The position numbers and the translations under genes were made by a program. Under the pieces are notes generated by a model, which made no database searches, was not told the DNA's origin, and saw nothing but the letters and a program-made list of their open reading frames with translations. From positions 1-64,000 of the forward strand of contig CAVAMJ010000013.1 of the NCBI GenBank assembly GCA_963589785.1: 64,000 nt of DNA, given 5' to 3'. Source of the stretch: SIG603 sp963589785. Its GTDB lineage: Bacteria > Bacillota > Clostridia > Oscillospirales > Acutalibacteraceae. Below, piece after piece: positions 32,036 to 41,753 of this stretch (positions are counted from its first letter, which is position 1; each line of letters starts with the position of its first letter).

Positions 32036-33337
32036 ATGATAACAGGTTCACGCATTGCAGCTCTTGAAGCTTTGCTTCAGGTCTCTGAAAATGAAGGCTA
32101 TTCAAATATAGTTATTGATAAGTGTTTAAAGAAGCACGAACTGGATAGAAGAGATAGTGCTCTGGCTAGCATCATCTTCTATGGAGTTCTTGAAAATAAA
32201 ATAACTCTTGATTACTGTATATCTCTGTTTTTGAAAAACAAAAGCATGAAGCTTTCAGAGACTACAAGGACTATTCTTCAAGTGGGTTGTTATCAGATTT
32301 TGTTTCTTGATAAAATACCTGAATCTGCAGCTGTTAATGAATGTGTTGAACTGGCTAAGCGTTATAAATGCAATGCATCGTTCATTAACGCAGTTCTTAG
32401 AAATATAATCCGAAACAAGGATAATATTCCCCTTCCGGACAGTCTTGAAATCAAATATTCTGTGCCTAACGAATTAATAACAATGTGGACGAATGCTTAT
32501 GGCGAAAAGAACACAATAAATATTCTTGAGTCGGTTCAGGAGAAGTCTAAGATTTATTGCAGAATCAATAGCATAAAAACTACTTTTGATAATTTTGCCG
32601 AATCGTTTTCCTGCTCTGAAATCGGCATAAAGAAATATAAAAATATGCCTTATACTTGCGTTATAACTTCGGGCGGTGATATAACGAAGCTATCGCAGTA
32701 TGAGGACGGTCTCTTTCACGTTCAAGATTTATCGTCCCAATATCTTTGTGAAGTAGTTTCCCCAAAAGAAAATGAGATACTTGTTGATGTATGTGCAGCA
32801 CCCGGTGGAAAAAGCTTTACATTAGCTGAAAAAATGAACAATACCGGAACGGTTTACTCATACGACTTATATAAAGGTCGTGTTAAACTGATCTTTAACG
32901 GCTCTAAGCGACTTGGCTTAACCAACATTCATGCATTTGTCAGAGATGCTGCAAAAGACGATACCCACGGGATTGTTGCCGACAGAGTGTTGTGTGATGC
33001 TCCGTGCTCCGGCTATGGAACAATTCGAAGAAAACCTGAGATTAGATATAAATCCCTTGAATCGGTATCCGATTTGCCTGATATTCAGTATCAGATTCTT
33101 GAAAACTCAGCTAAATTTGTAAAATCGGGCGGATATTTGTTTTATTCAACATGCACTTTAAATCCTAAAGAAAACAGTGAAATAGCGGACAAGTTTCTTA
33201 CTAATAACACAGATTTTTATGCTGAAGATATAAACATTGATATTCCAAGAGCTATATCGGAACCCAAAAATCAATTAACGATGATGCCATTCAATGATTG
33301 TGACGGTTTTTTTGTTGCAAAATTCAGAAGGAAATAG
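32036..33337 (+). CDS. rsmB: 16S rRNA (cytosine-967-C5) methyltransferase
   Basis: A 433-residue protein: N-terminal NusB-like RNA-binding helical domain (1-140, TGSRIAALEALLQVSENEG and AVNECVELAKRY), then the methyltransferase domain with SAM motif VDVCAAPGGKSF, DAPCSGYGTIRRKPEIR (catalytic-type Cys in PCSG) and YSTCTLNPKENSE (second Cys). ATG 32036 was preferred to the TTG at 32021 that overlaps fmt, although its ribosome binding site (GTGGGA) is close to the start. Confidence 0.92.
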   Translation: MITGSRIAALEALLQVSENEGYSNIVIDKCLKKHELDRRDSALASIIFYGVLENKITLDYCISLFLKNKSMKLSETTRTILQVGCYQILFLDKIPESAAVNECVELAKRYKCNASFINAVLRNIIRNKDNIPLPDSLEIKYSVPNELITMWTNAYGEKNTINILESVQEKSKIYCRINSIKTTFDNFAESFSCSEIGIKKYKNMPYTCVITSGGDITKLSQYEDGLFHVQDLSSQYLCEVVSPKENEILVDVCAAPGGKSFTLAEKMNNTGTVYSYDLYKGRVKLIFNGSKRLGLTNIHAFVRDAAKDDTHGIVADRVLCDAPCSGYGTIRRKPEIRYKSLESVSDLPDIQYQILENSAKFVKSGGYLFYSTCTLNPKENSEIADKFLTNNTDFYAEDINIDIPRAISEPKNQLTMMPFNDCDGFFVAKFRRK

Positions 33338-33338
33338 T

Positions 33339-34391
33339 ATGTATATAATAGACGGAAAAAAAGATATAAAATCGATGAACCTCGAAGAGCTGAGAGCCGA
33401 GATAAAAGAAGTCGGTCTCCCAAAATTCAGAGCGGATCAGATATATAAGTGGGTTCATTCGTCTGTTTCGTCATTTGATGAAATGACTAATCTTTCAAAG
33501 GATTTAAGAGCAAAACTGAATGAGCTTTATGTTATTCCAAATTGTCAGATTCAACTCAAGAGAGTATCTAAACTTGACGGTACTGTAAAATATTTATATA
33601 AATTATATGACGGAGATTATATCGAAGCCGTTGTGATGAAATACCATCACGGTAATTCTATCTGTATATCATCACAGGTTGGATGCAAAATGGGATGCAA
33701 CTTTTGTGCGACAGGAAAAAACGGATTCACAAGAAATCTTTTGCCGTCGGAGATGCTTTCCCAGGTTATGACAGCTCAAAATGATATCGGAGAGAGAATT
33801 TCTAATATTGTTCTTATGGGCATGGGGGAACCGCTTGATAATTATGACAATGTGATTAAGTTTTTGGAACTTGTCTCCGATGCAAACGGTTTAAATATCG
33901 GTATGCGTCATATTTCTCTCTCTACTTGTGGCTTAGTCAATAGAATTTATGAACTTGCAGACAAGAATCTACAGCTTACATTATCGGTTTCTTTACATGC
34001 GCCTAACGATGCGCTTCGTGATTCAATGATGCCTGTTAATCATCGCTGGAATGTTGATGAGCTCTTGGAAGCTTGCAGATATTATTGCCAAAAAACAAAC
34101 AAAAGAATATCTTTTGAATATGCGATGATAAGCGGTAAAAATGACAGCGATGCTCATGCTAAGGAACTTGCAACAAAATTAAAAGGAATTATTGCTCATG
34201 TTAATCTTATACCTGTAAATGATGTTACAGGCACGGGATATAAAAAGAGCAATTCCGATAGATTAAATAAATTTGTAAAAATACTTTCAGAACGCGGATA
34301 TACCGCAACAATAAGACGAACATTGGGATCTGATATAGAAGCGTCTTGCGGACAGCTTAAAGGCAAAGCCCTTGACACCGGGAGGATTTAA
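33339..34391 (+). CDS. rlmN: Dual-specificity 23S rRNA/tRNA (adenine-C2) methyltransferase RlmN
   Basis: A 350-residue radical SAM enzyme with the CKMGCNFCATGKNGF cluster motif, GMGEPLDNYDNV, SLSTCGLVN and the C-terminal catalytic Cys in SCGQLKGK. It methylates A2503 of 23S rRNA and A37 of some tRNAs. ATG 33339 follows AGAAGGAAATAGT; an upstream start within rsmB is not needed. It overlaps the next gene by one base. Confidence 0.95.
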   Translation: MYIIDGKKDIKSMNLEELRAEIKEVGLPKFRADQIYKWVHSSVSSFDEMTNLSKDLRAKLNELYVIPNCQIQLKRVSKLDGTVKYLYKLYDGDYIEAVVMKYHHGNSICISSQVGCKMGCNFCATGKNGFTRNLLPSEMLSQVMTAQNDIGERISNIVLMGMGEPLDNYDNVIKFLELVSDANGLNIGMRHISLSTCGLVNRIYELADKNLQLTLSVSLHAPNDALRDSMMPVNHRWNVDELLEACRYYCQKTNKRISFEYAMISGKNDSDAHAKELATKLKGIIAHVNLIPVNDVTGTGYKKSNSDRLNKFVKILSERGYTATIRRTLGSDIEASCGQLKGKALDTGRI

Positions 34392-35125
34392 TGAAAATTT
34401 ACGGTGAAACTAATGTCGGATTTAAAAGAAAAAACAATCAAGACACCTACAGAAACAAACTTATAAATGATAATTTTGGATGGTCGCTTGTTTGTGACGG
34501 AATGGGCGGCGTAAACGGTGGAGATGTTGCCAGTAATCTTTCTGCTGAAACAGTAGAGGAATACCTTGACACTGAGCTTAATGAAAATCTTTCTGATGAA
34601 GAAATACTTCAGATGATTAATGTTAGTTTTCAAAAAGCAAATTCGGCTGTTTGGCAAAAAGCCATTGAAACAAAAGAATACAGAGGAATGGGAACAACAG
34701 CTGTTCTGGCAATAATCAAAGGAAACAAACTCCTTATCGGTCACATAGGGGACAGCAGAGCATATCTATTCAGTGATAATAACATTAGTCAAATTACAAC
34801 CGACCATTCTTATGTACAAAACCTTGTAAATCACGGTCAGCTTACTAAAGATGAGGCTAGGTTTCATCCTCAAAAGAATATAATTACAAAGTCTCTTGGA
34901 GTTCATTCATCCGTAGATCCTGAGATTAATTTCTATGATTTAAAAGCAGGAGACAAAATCATTATTTGCACCGATGGATTAGGAGATTATTTGACTGACA
35001 AGGTATTGAATGAGTATGTAGCAAACACTGATGATGAAAAACTACCTGTAAAGCTAATAAACTTTGCACTTAGATGTGGTGGCGTTGATAATGTGACAGT
35101 TACAACAATAGTTATTGAGGGGTAA
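34391..35125 (+). CDS. stp: PP2C-type Ser/Thr protein phosphatase
   Basis: A 244-residue PPM phosphatase with the metal-binding signature: GFKRKNNQDTY near residue 13, CDGMGGVNGGDVAS, GTTAVLAIIKG, HIGDSRAYLF and TDGLGDYL / GGVDNVTVT. It reverses the PASTA kinase encoded next door, a conserved opposing pair that controls cell wall growth and division. GGAGG precedes ATG 34391. Confidence 0.94.
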   Translation: MKIYGETNVGFKRKNNQDTYRNKLINDNFGWSLVCDGMGGVNGGDVASNLSAETVEEYLDTELNENLSDEEILQMINVSFQKANSAVWQKAIETKEYRGMGTTAVLAIIKGNKLLIGHIGDSRAYLFSDNNISQITTDHSYVQNLVNHGQLTKDEARFHPQKNIITKSLGVHSSVDPEINFYDLKAGDKIIICTDGLGDYLTDKVLNEYVANTDDEKLPVKLINFALRCGGVDNVTVTTIVIEG

Positions 35126-35131
35126 GATCGT

Positions 35132-37210
35132 ATGGAAAACTATTTAGGCAAAAGATTGGACGGCAGATATGAAATCCACCAACTTCTTGGAGTTGGCGGA
35201 ATGGCTTATGTCTACCGTGCTTATGATAATCAGGAGAACCGATGGGTAGCAATCAAGATACTCAAAGAAGAGTTTTCCGGTAACGCTGAATTCCTGAAGA
35301 GATTTAGGAATGAATCCAAGGCAATAGCTGTCCTAAACCATCCTAATATTGTAAAGGTTTATGATGTCAGCTTTGGTGACAGAATTCAGTATATTGTTAT
35401 GGAATATATAGATGGTATCACACTGAAAGATTATATTTCACATAACGGAGCACTTCCTTGGAAAGAGGCTCTTCATTTTACTACACAAATTCTTAAAGCT
35501 TTACAGCATGCGCACGGCAAAGGCATTGTTCACAGAGATATAAAGCCTCAGAATATTATGCTGCTCCAAAACGGTGCGATTAAAGTAACTGATTTTGGAA
35601 TTGCCCGCTTTTCTCAAAACGAAACAGCAACGGTAACAGACAAAGCTTTAGGCTCGGTTCACTATATTGCACCAGAGCAAGCCAAGGGAGAATTCACCAG
35701 TGATAAAGCCGATATTTATTCAGTTGGTGTAATAATGTACGAAATGCTGACAGGTCAGCTTCCGTTTGAAGCGGACAATGCTGTTTCTGTTGCATTAATG
35801 CAGCTTTCAGCAGAGCCGGTAAAGCCAAGATCCATTAATCCCCAAATTCCTGTAGGTCTTGAGGAAATCACCATGAAAGCCATGGAGAAAAACCCCTCAA
35901 ACCGTTTTAAATCTGCGGGAGATATGCTCAATGATATAGAACGATTCAAGATTAATCCGTCTCTTACATTCGGTTATTCTTTCCAAGAGGATTTTGGCGC
36001 AACAAGACAAGTAAATCTTTATAATAATGTTCAACCGACGAAAAGAAACGCGACAAGAACTGCCCCCAGCTATGAGGACAATTTCGAATATGAGGTTGAA
36101 CTTGAAAAGTCAAAGCGTCACGCAAAGGGATCAAGTATAATTAAGGGAATAGTTGCCGCTTTATTAATTGTAGTTGTTGCTGTTGGTGCATATTCTGTTT
36201 ATAATCTTGTTCAAAACTCAAACACAGAGGACACAAGCTTAGTGCTTCTCCCTAATTTTGTTGGTATGAACTATGATTCTCAAATTGCTAACAACTCCGA
36301 TTACAGTGACTTTAAATTTACAATTCAGACTCAGTACGATGAATCAAAATCCGAAGGAGAAGTAATACGTCAGACACCTAACGGCGGAAAAAATGTTAAA
36401 AAAGGTAAAGAAGTTACTCTTGTTGTCAACAGATCACAGCAAAGTGAAAAAACCGCATTGGTTATGCCTGATTTTACGAATTATTCTCAGGCTGACACAA
36501 TCAGCAACCTTTCCGATAACGGTCTTAACTACGAAATTCAAACTCAGAACGATGATAATATAGCTTCCGGAAATGTCATTCGTACAAATCCTGCCGCAGG
36601 CTCTACTGTATACCAGGGCGATACGATAACAATTTATGTAAGCTCCGGACCATCCGAAACACAGGTTTCAGTCCCGTCTATTCTGTATTCATCATATGAT
36701 TATGCTGTAACTCTTCTCAATGAAGCAGGACTAACAGTTGGCTCTGTTACATATGATGACAGCAGTTCACTTGACGCAAATACAGTTCTTTCCTGTTCAC
36801 CTGATGTAGGTGCTTCTGTTTCTAAGGGCTCAGCAGTTAACCTTGTAGTTGCAAGGGGAGAAACAAGTGTTTCGCTTACAATAAGCTTACCATCTAATGT
36901 TTATGAGGATTTAAATCTAAAGATTTACTGTGACGGAACTCTTTCAACTGATACTTATGTAAATCCTGCATATTCTTCAACCTATACCGTTACTTTCAGC
37001 GGTACTAGCGGTTCACAAAATATAGTTGCTACACTTAATGGCTCTGACTATGTTACTTGTGTAGCTAATTATGAACTGGGAAGTATAACCGATTATTATC
37101 AGTATCCATATGAGACGGAAGTTATTACTCCTGAACCTGAACCGGAATCAAGCGAAGAGTCTTCAGAATATAGCAGTGAAGATTCTTATTATGAGGATAG
37201 CAATGAGTGA
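35132..37210 (+). CDS. prkC: PASTA-domain Ser/Thr protein kinase
   Basis: A 692-residue membrane kinase. Kinase domain 1-270: Gly loop LGVGGMAYVYRA, K42 in WVAIKIL, HRDIKPQN (134-141), DFG (154-156), APEQAKG. A juxtamembrane region is followed by one helix (about 336-360, IIKGIVAALLIVVVAVGAYS) and three extracellular PASTA repeats (about 371-436, 443-509, 515-582). An extra beta-rich domain (585-655) and an acidic Ser/Glu tail follow, an uncommon extension. PASTA repeats bind muropeptides or lipid II; the kinase links wall state to growth control. It is preceded by its phosphatase stp. Confidence 0.95.
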   Translation: MENYLGKRLDGRYEIHQLLGVGGMAYVYRAYDNQENRWVAIKILKEEFSGNAEFLKRFRNESKAIAVLNHPNIVKVYDVSFGDRIQYIVMEYIDGITLKDYISHNGALPWKEALHFTTQILKALQHAHGKGIVHRDIKPQNIMLLQNGAIKVTDFGIARFSQNETATVTDKALGSVHYIAPEQAKGEFTSDKADIYSVGVIMYEMLTGQLPFEADNAVSVALMQLSAEPVKPRSINPQIPVGLEEITMKAMEKNPSNRFKSAGDMLNDIERFKINPSLTFGYSFQEDFGATRQVNLYNNVQPTKRNATRTAPSYEDNFEYEVELEKSKRHAKGSSIIKGIVAALLIVVVAVGAYSVYNLVQNSNTEDTSLVLLPNFVGMNYDSQIANNSDYSDFKFTIQTQYDESKSEGEVIRQTPNGGKNVKKGKEVTLVVNRSQQSEKTALVMPDFTNYSQADTISNLSDNGLNYEIQTQNDDNIASGNVIRTNPAAGSTVYQGDTITIYVSSGPSETQVSVPSILYSSYDYAVTLLNEAGLTVGSVTYDDSSSLDANTVLSCSPDVGASVSKGSAVNLVVARGETSVSLTISLPSNVYEDLNLKIYCDGTLSTDTYVNPAYSSTYTVTFSGTSGSQNIVATLNGSDYVTCVANYELGSITDYYQYPYETEVITPEPEPESSEESSEYSSEDSYYEDSNE

Positions 37211-38096
37211 TAACGTTTTAACAGGTAAAATTATCAGAAGTTTAGGCGGCTTTTATAATGTATATGCTTCTGATGATAATATATATCCTTGCAAACCTAG
37301 AGGAATATTCAGGAAAAATAAGATTACACCTCTTGTGGGAGATAAAGTTAAAATCTCCCACATTGAGGATGAAACAGCATCAATAGATGTGATCGAAGAA
37401 AGAAAAAATGTTCTTGTTCGTCCTCCTGTTGCAAATATAGACAAGTTATTTATTGTAGTATCGACAATTGATCCGAGCCCTAATCTCTTGATTATAGACA
37501 AGACCATTGCTGCAGCAGAAATGAATCACATTGAGCCAATTTTAATTATTTCTAAGACGGATTTGCTCTCAATGGAAAAATTAAAATCTACATACAGCTC
37601 GATAGGAATTAAAGTTCTTGAATCTTCTCCCGACAACAATGATTGCATTGATGAAATTAAGGATTTGCTCCTTAATTCGGTTTCTGCATTCACAGGTAAT
37701 TCAGGTGTCGGAAAGTCTACAATAATCAACAGGATTAATCCTGAATTGCTTCTTCAGACAGGAGAAACAAGTAAAAAGCTCGGTCGAGGCAAACATACAA
37801 CAAGACATGTCGAGCTTTTTGAAGTCGCAGAAAACTCATATGTTGTGGACACTCCCGGTTTTTCTACATTTGACATAGAAAAATACAATATGAAAGATCG
37901 AACTCAGTTATACAAAGGCTTTCGTGAGTTTGAACCATATGTAGGTTATTGTAAATTTACCTCATGTTCACATACTACAGAGAAGGGCTGTGCTATAATC
38001 GAAGCGGTTAATTCAGGTGAGATACCTAAATCAAGATTCGATAGTTATGTTAGTATGTACAACGAAATAAAGGACATAAAAGAATGGCAGAAATAA
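37203..38096 (+). CDS. rsgA: Ribosome small-subunit-dependent GTPase RsgA
   Basis: A 297-residue circularly permuted GTPase: OB-fold N-terminus, G4 ISKTDLL, G1 GNSGVGKSTIINRI, G3 DTPGFSTFD and a C-terminal zinc region CKFTSCSHTTEKGC. It checks maturation of the 30S subunit. ATG 37203 overlaps the prkC stop by 8 bases; a longer upstream reading inside prkC is not needed. In many Firmicutes rpe follows; here thiN comes directly. Confidence 0.95.
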   Translation: MSDNVLTGKIIRSLGGFYNVYASDDNIYPCKPRGIFRKNKITPLVGDKVKISHIEDETASIDVIEERKNVLVRPPVANIDKLFIVVSTIDPSPNLLIIDKTIAAAEMNHIEPILIISKTDLLSMEKLKSTYSSIGIKVLESSPDNNDCIDEIKDLLLNSVSAFTGNSGVGKSTIINRINPELLLQTGETSKKLGRGKHTTRHVELFEVAENSYVVDTPGFSTFDIEKYNMKDRTQLYKGFREFEPYVGYCKFTSCSHTTEKGCAIIEAVNSGEIPKSRFDSYVSMYNEIKDIKEWQK

Positions 38097-38722
38097 ATAA
38101 ATGTATGATAATAAGTGCTGTTCCGCTTGAGGACGGCAGATTATTTGAAGAATTTAATCCTAAAGATTATTTAGTTATATGCGCTGATGCCGGTTACGAA
38201 ACAGCTCAAAAATATAATATTACACCCGATTATATAGTTGGTGATTTCGATTCTGCTAAGGTAAAACCACAGCCTTCAGAAAAGGTGCATGTTCTGCCTG
38301 TTGAAAAAGATGTGACAGATACTATGTATGCCGCTATGCTCGGAATTCATTTGGGATGCCGTGAATTTGTCATTATTGGCGGTAACGGTGGTGAAAGGGC
38401 AGACCATACAATTGCTAATTATAATGTTATGCTTTTCATAGCTAACAAAGGCGGTTTCTCTGTTATGGTCGACAATAATTCTCAAACATTTCTGCTAAAA
38501 GGGAAAAAATTAACTTTGACAGAAATGAAAGGAAAAATAGTCTCAGTATTTCCTTTTGGAACCAACACTTGCAATCTTACTTATACAGGTCTTAAATATC
38601 CACTTAACAGAGAAGATTTAAAGGTTGGAGACACTCTTATGGGTGTAAGCAATGAAATTACAGAAGATAAAGCCGAAATTATGGTTAATAACGGTTGTGT
38701 TCTTGTCATAGTGTTAAATTGA
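38084..38722 (+). CDS. thiN: Thiamine pyrophosphokinase
   Basis: A 212-residue protein with VICADAGYETAQKYNITPDY, IVGDFDS, EKDVTDTMYAAMLG and GGNGGERADHTIANYNVM, the N-terminal catalytic domain pattern of thiamine diphosphokinase, plus a C-terminal beta-domain with LKYPLNREDLKVG and GVSNEI. It makes thiamine diphosphate from thiamine and ATP. It overlaps rsgA by 13 bases. Confidence 0.93.
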   Translation: MAEINKCMIISAVPLEDGRLFEEFNPKDYLVICADAGYETAQKYNITPDYIVGDFDSAKVKPQPSEKVHVLPVEKDVTDTMYAAMLGIHLGCREFVIIGGNGGERADHTIANYNVMLFIANKGGFSVMVDNNSQTFLLKGKKLTLTEMKGKIVSVFPFGTNTCNLTYTGLKYPLNREDLKVGDTLMGVSNEITEDKAEIMVNNGCVLVIVLN

Positions 38723-38736
38723 TTAGTTGGTGAGTT

Positions 38737-40605
38737 ATGTTCAGTAAAGAGGTAGAAAAAGTACTGTTAAAGGTTCAGAAGCCCGGTCGATATGTAGGCG
38801 GTGAACTGAACTCTGTTATCAAGGATAAAAAAGATATTGATGTTCGTTTCGCATTTTGCTTTCCCGATACATATGAGATTGGAATGTCTCATTTGGGAAT
38901 AAAAATTCTTTACAGTCAATTTAACGAGAGAGATTATATTTGGTGCGAAAGAGTTTTTGCCCCTTGGATTGATATGGAAGAGCAAATGAAAATCAACAAT
39001 ATTCCGTTATATGCTCTTGAAAGTGGAGATCCTTTAACGGAATTTGATTTCATTGGCTTTACACTTCAATACGAAATGAGCTTTACTAATGTTCTCAACA
39101 TGTTAAAACTTGCCGGTATACCTCTTTTGAGCAAAGACAGACACGATCTCAAAAATATAGTTGTAGGCGGAGGTCCTTGTGTTTGCAATCCTGAGCCGAT
39201 TACAGATTTCTTTGATATCTTTTTCCTTGGAGACGGAGAAGATGTTGACCTGGAAGTAATGGACCTTTACAGGGAATGCAAGAAAAATAATGCTTCCAAA
39301 ATTGAGTTTTTGGAAAAAGCAGCGCAAATAGAAGGAGTTTATGTTCCGGCTTTTTACGATGTTGCTTATAATGAGGATGGTACAGTAAAATCTTACACAC
39401 CTACGCACGGTGCCCCGCAAAAGATAGTAAAAAGAAACTGCATGGATCTTGACCACACATATTATCCGGATAAATTTGTTGTGCCTTTTTTGGAGGTCGT
39501 TCATGACAGAATATCTGTTGAAGTTTTAAGAGGATGTATTCGAGGATGCAGATTTTGTCAAGCTGGATTCATTTACAGACCTTATCGAGAGAAGAGTATC
39601 GAGACAATTAACGAGCAATGCCGTTGCTTATGCGAATCAACAGGTTATGATGAGATTTCCCTTGCATCTTTAAGTACAAGTGACCATAGTAAGCTTAATG
39701 AACTTCTTGATTTATTGCACACATGGACAATTGATGCAAAAGTAAGTACTTCTCTTCCGTCACTGAGAGTTGACGGATTTTCTAAAGAACTTACAGATAA
39801 AATAGCCTCCATAAGAAAAAGCGGTTTAACTTTTGCACCTGAGGCAGGTTCTCAAAGAATGCGAGATGTTATAAACAAAAATGTAACCGAAGAAGAATTG
39901 ATGAAAACGGTTAACATCGCTTTCTCTAATGGGTGGAGCAAGGTCAAGCTTTATTTTATGATTGGTCTTCCAACTGAAACCATAGAGGATGTCGAAGAGA
40001 TTACGCATCTCGGACAAAGAGTAGTAGATGCATACTATGCAAATCCTGATAAGCCTCGTGGGGGAAAAGGAGTATCTGTTACAGTCAGTGCCGCCGCTTT
40101 TGTTCCAAAGCCTTTTACGCCGTTCCAATGGTTCGGACAGGATACAATAGATAGCTTCGAATATAAGCAAAAACGCATGAGAGAAGCTAATCGTTCTAAA
40201 AAGCTTGAAGTAAACTATCACGGTGCGGAAACAAGCTTCTTGGAAGCTGTATTTGCACGAGGAGACAGAAAGCTTAATAAAGTTATGCTCGAAGCATCCA
40301 ATCGAGGATTTAGATTTGACGGTTGGTCGGATTGCTTTTCGTTTGACGGCTGGATGAAAATTTTCGAAGACTTAGGAATAGATCCTGCTTTTTATGCCAA
40401 TAGAACAAGAAGCTTTGATGAAGTTTTGCCATGGGATCATCTTGATTATAAAATTAGTAAAGAGTTTTTGATATCTGAATGTAAAAAGGCATACGAATCT
40501 TCAACAACTCCGAATTGCCGCTTAAAATGTTCAAATTGCGGTGCAAATTATTTCAAAGGAGGCATATGCTTTGAAAAACATAAGAATATGGTTCAAAAAG
40601 ACTGA
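38737..40605 (+). CDS. B12-binding-like radical SAM protein (TIGR03960 type)
   Basis: A 622-residue protein. The N-terminal 200 residues resemble a cobalamin-binding domain (FCFPDTYEIGMSHLGIKILY), followed by a radical SAM core with CIRGCRFCQAGFIYRPYREK and FAPEAGSQRMRDVINKNVTE. A Cys-rich C-terminus (CRLKCSNCGANYFKGGIC) may bind a second cluster or zinc. It is always paired with the DUF2344 protein that follows, overlapping it by 35 bases; in some lineages the two are fused. The reaction of this family is unassigned as far as I know. Confidence 0.88.
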   Translation: MFSKEVEKVLLKVQKPGRYVGGELNSVIKDKKDIDVRFAFCFPDTYEIGMSHLGIKILYSQFNERDYIWCERVFAPWIDMEEQMKINNIPLYALESGDPLTEFDFIGFTLQYEMSFTNVLNMLKLAGIPLLSKDRHDLKNIVVGGGPCVCNPEPITDFFDIFFLGDGEDVDLEVMDLYRECKKNNASKIEFLEKAAQIEGVYVPAFYDVAYNEDGTVKSYTPTHGAPQKIVKRNCMDLDHTYYPDKFVVPFLEVVHDRISVEVLRGCIRGCRFCQAGFIYRPYREKSIETINEQCRCLCESTGYDEISLASLSTSDHSKLNELLDLLHTWTIDAKVSTSLPSLRVDGFSKELTDKIASIRKSGLTFAPEAGSQRMRDVINKNVTEEELMKTVNIAFSNGWSKVKLYFMIGLPTETIEDVEEITHLGQRVVDAYYANPDKPRGGKGVSVTVSAAAFVPKPFTPFQWFGQDTIDSFEYKQKRMREANRSKKLEVNYHGAETSFLEAVFARGDRKLNKVMLEASNRGFRFDGWSDCFSFDGWMKIFEDLGIDPAFYANRTRSFDEVLPWDHLDYKISKEFLISECKKAYESSTTPNCRLKCSNCGANYFKGGICFEKHKNMVQKD

Positions 40606-41227
40606 TACCGCAAAGTATATTTCTCATCTTGACTTAAGCAGATGCATGACAAGAGCTATACATAAAGCAAAGCTTCCTTTTTGGTATACACAGGGCTTTA
40701 ACCCTCATGTGTTTTTGACTATCACAATGCCGATTTCTTTGGGATATACAGGCTTAAGAGAGTCAATGGATGTCAAACTTGTAGAAGATGATTATCCGTT
40801 TGAGGATATTATTACCAAGCTTAATCAAGGTCTTCCTAAAGATGTACAGGTTTTTGATGTAACTGAGGTTATTATGAAACCGAGCGAAGTCAATTTCTCT
40901 GAGTATATTGTGAGCATAGAATGTGAAAGCAGTGAAATTATGAAAAAAGAGTTCGAAGACCTGCTTTCCGCTGAAACACTTATAACCGAAAAGAAAACCA
41001 AAAAGGGCATCAAAGAGATTGATATTAAACCGGAATTTCAAAAGAATCATTTTGATTGTTCCGACAGTCATAAACTTCAAATCAAAATGATTCTTTTGAG
41101 CAGTAATTCCGGCTCGATTAACCCTAAGCTTTTATTTGATATATATAGTGATAAATATTCCCATGAAATCTACCCGGAAGTGACAAGAATTAATTGTTAC
41201 AATAAAAACATGGAAGAATTTGTTTAA
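40571..41227 (+). CDS. TIGR03936/DUF2344 family partner of the radical SAM protein
   Basis: A 218-residue protein with IRIWFKKTDTAKYISHLDLS, KLPFWYTQGFNPHVFLTITM and PISLGYTGLRESMDV, the DUF2344 signature. The TTG start at 40571 was chosen because AAAGGAGG (40556-40562) lies 8 bases upstream; a longer frame inside the radical SAM gene lacks a site. It is last of the long cluster before rplS. Function is unknown; it probably presents a substrate to, or completes, the radical SAM enzyme. Confidence 0.88.
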   Translation: MKNIRIWFKKTDTAKYISHLDLSRCMTRAIHKAKLPFWYTQGFNPHVFLTITMPISLGYTGLRESMDVKLVEDDYPFEDIITKLNQGLPKDVQVFDVTEVIMKPSEVNFSEYIVSIECESSEIMKKEFEDLLSAETLITEKKTKKGIKEIDIKPEFQKNHFDCSDSHKLQIKMILLSSNSGSINPKLLFDIYSDKYSHEIYPEVTRINCYNKNMEEFV

Positions 41228-41233
41228 AATTGC

Positions 41234-41262
41234 TTGCATTATTTATTTTTTTGTGATATTAT
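41234..41262 (+). promoter_or_regulatory. Promoter of rplS
   Basis: TTGCAT (41234-41239) and TATTAT (41257-41262) with a 17-base spacer start just after the DUF2344 stop and drive a leader of about 125 bases before rplS. Confidence 0.6.
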
Positions 41263-41277
41263 CTTAGAGCATTTGAA

Positions 41278-41310
41278 ATCCGTCAGCTCCTCAAATACTG
41301 CTGATGGGAT
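41278..41310 (+). promoter_or_regulatory. Hairpin in the rplS leader (candidate r-protein leader)
   Basis: ATCCGTCAGC (41278-41287) pairs with GCTGATGGGAT (41300-41310) around a 12-base loop, with one unpaired G. Autoregulatory L19 leaders exist in Firmicutes; this position and hairpin fit such an element, but I could not match the known consensus by eye. Confidence 0.4.
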
Positions 41311-41394
41311 TCATAATTCGACAATGTCGGAATATTGAAACTGACAGTCCTCTGCTTTTGCAAGAATGTCAAGAAAATTTGGAGGAAGAATCAA

Positions 41395-41739
41395 ATGGAC
41401 GCATTAAAACTTATTGCACAGGATTCTGTTAAGACAGAGATCCCACAGTTCAACATCGGTGATACAATTCGTATCGGTGTTAACATCCGCGAGGGTGACA
41501 AGGAAAGAATTCAGTACTTCGAGGGAACAGTTATTGCTCGCAAGGGTTCCGGAGTTGCTGAGACATTCACAGTTCGCCGTGTTTCTTACGGTGTTGGCGT
41601 TGAGAGAGTTTTCCCAATTCACTCACCAAACGTTAAGGATGTTACAATCATACGTAGAGGTAAAGTCCGCAGAGCTAAGCTTTATTATCTCCGTAACAGA
41701 GTTGGTAAGGCAGCAAAGGTTAAAGAGCAGATTAAATAA
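41395..41739 (+). CDS. rplS: 50S ribosomal protein L19
   Basis: A 114-residue basic protein of normal length: FNIGDTIRIGVNIREGDKER, YFEGTVIARKGSGVAETFTV, YGVGVERVFPIHSPNVKDVT and RRGKVRRAKLYYLRNRVGKA. It lies at the 30S-50S interface. ATG 41395 follows TTTGGAGGAAGAATCAA; the 20-codon upstream extension is leader. Preferred codons differ from neighbours (CGT/CGC, AAG), as expected for high expression. Confidence 0.97.
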   Translation: MDALKLIAQDSVKTEIPQFNIGDTIRIGVNIREGDKERIQYFEGTVIARKGSGVAETFTVRRVSYGVGVERVFPIHSPNVKDVTIIRRGKVRRAKLYYLRNRVGKAAKVKEQIK

Positions 41740-41753
41740 TTTGATTTTTGGCT

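Noticed and set aside
37526..37729. Minus-strand frame inside rsgA
   Set aside because: It is antisense to the conserved GTPase motifs and has no start signals.
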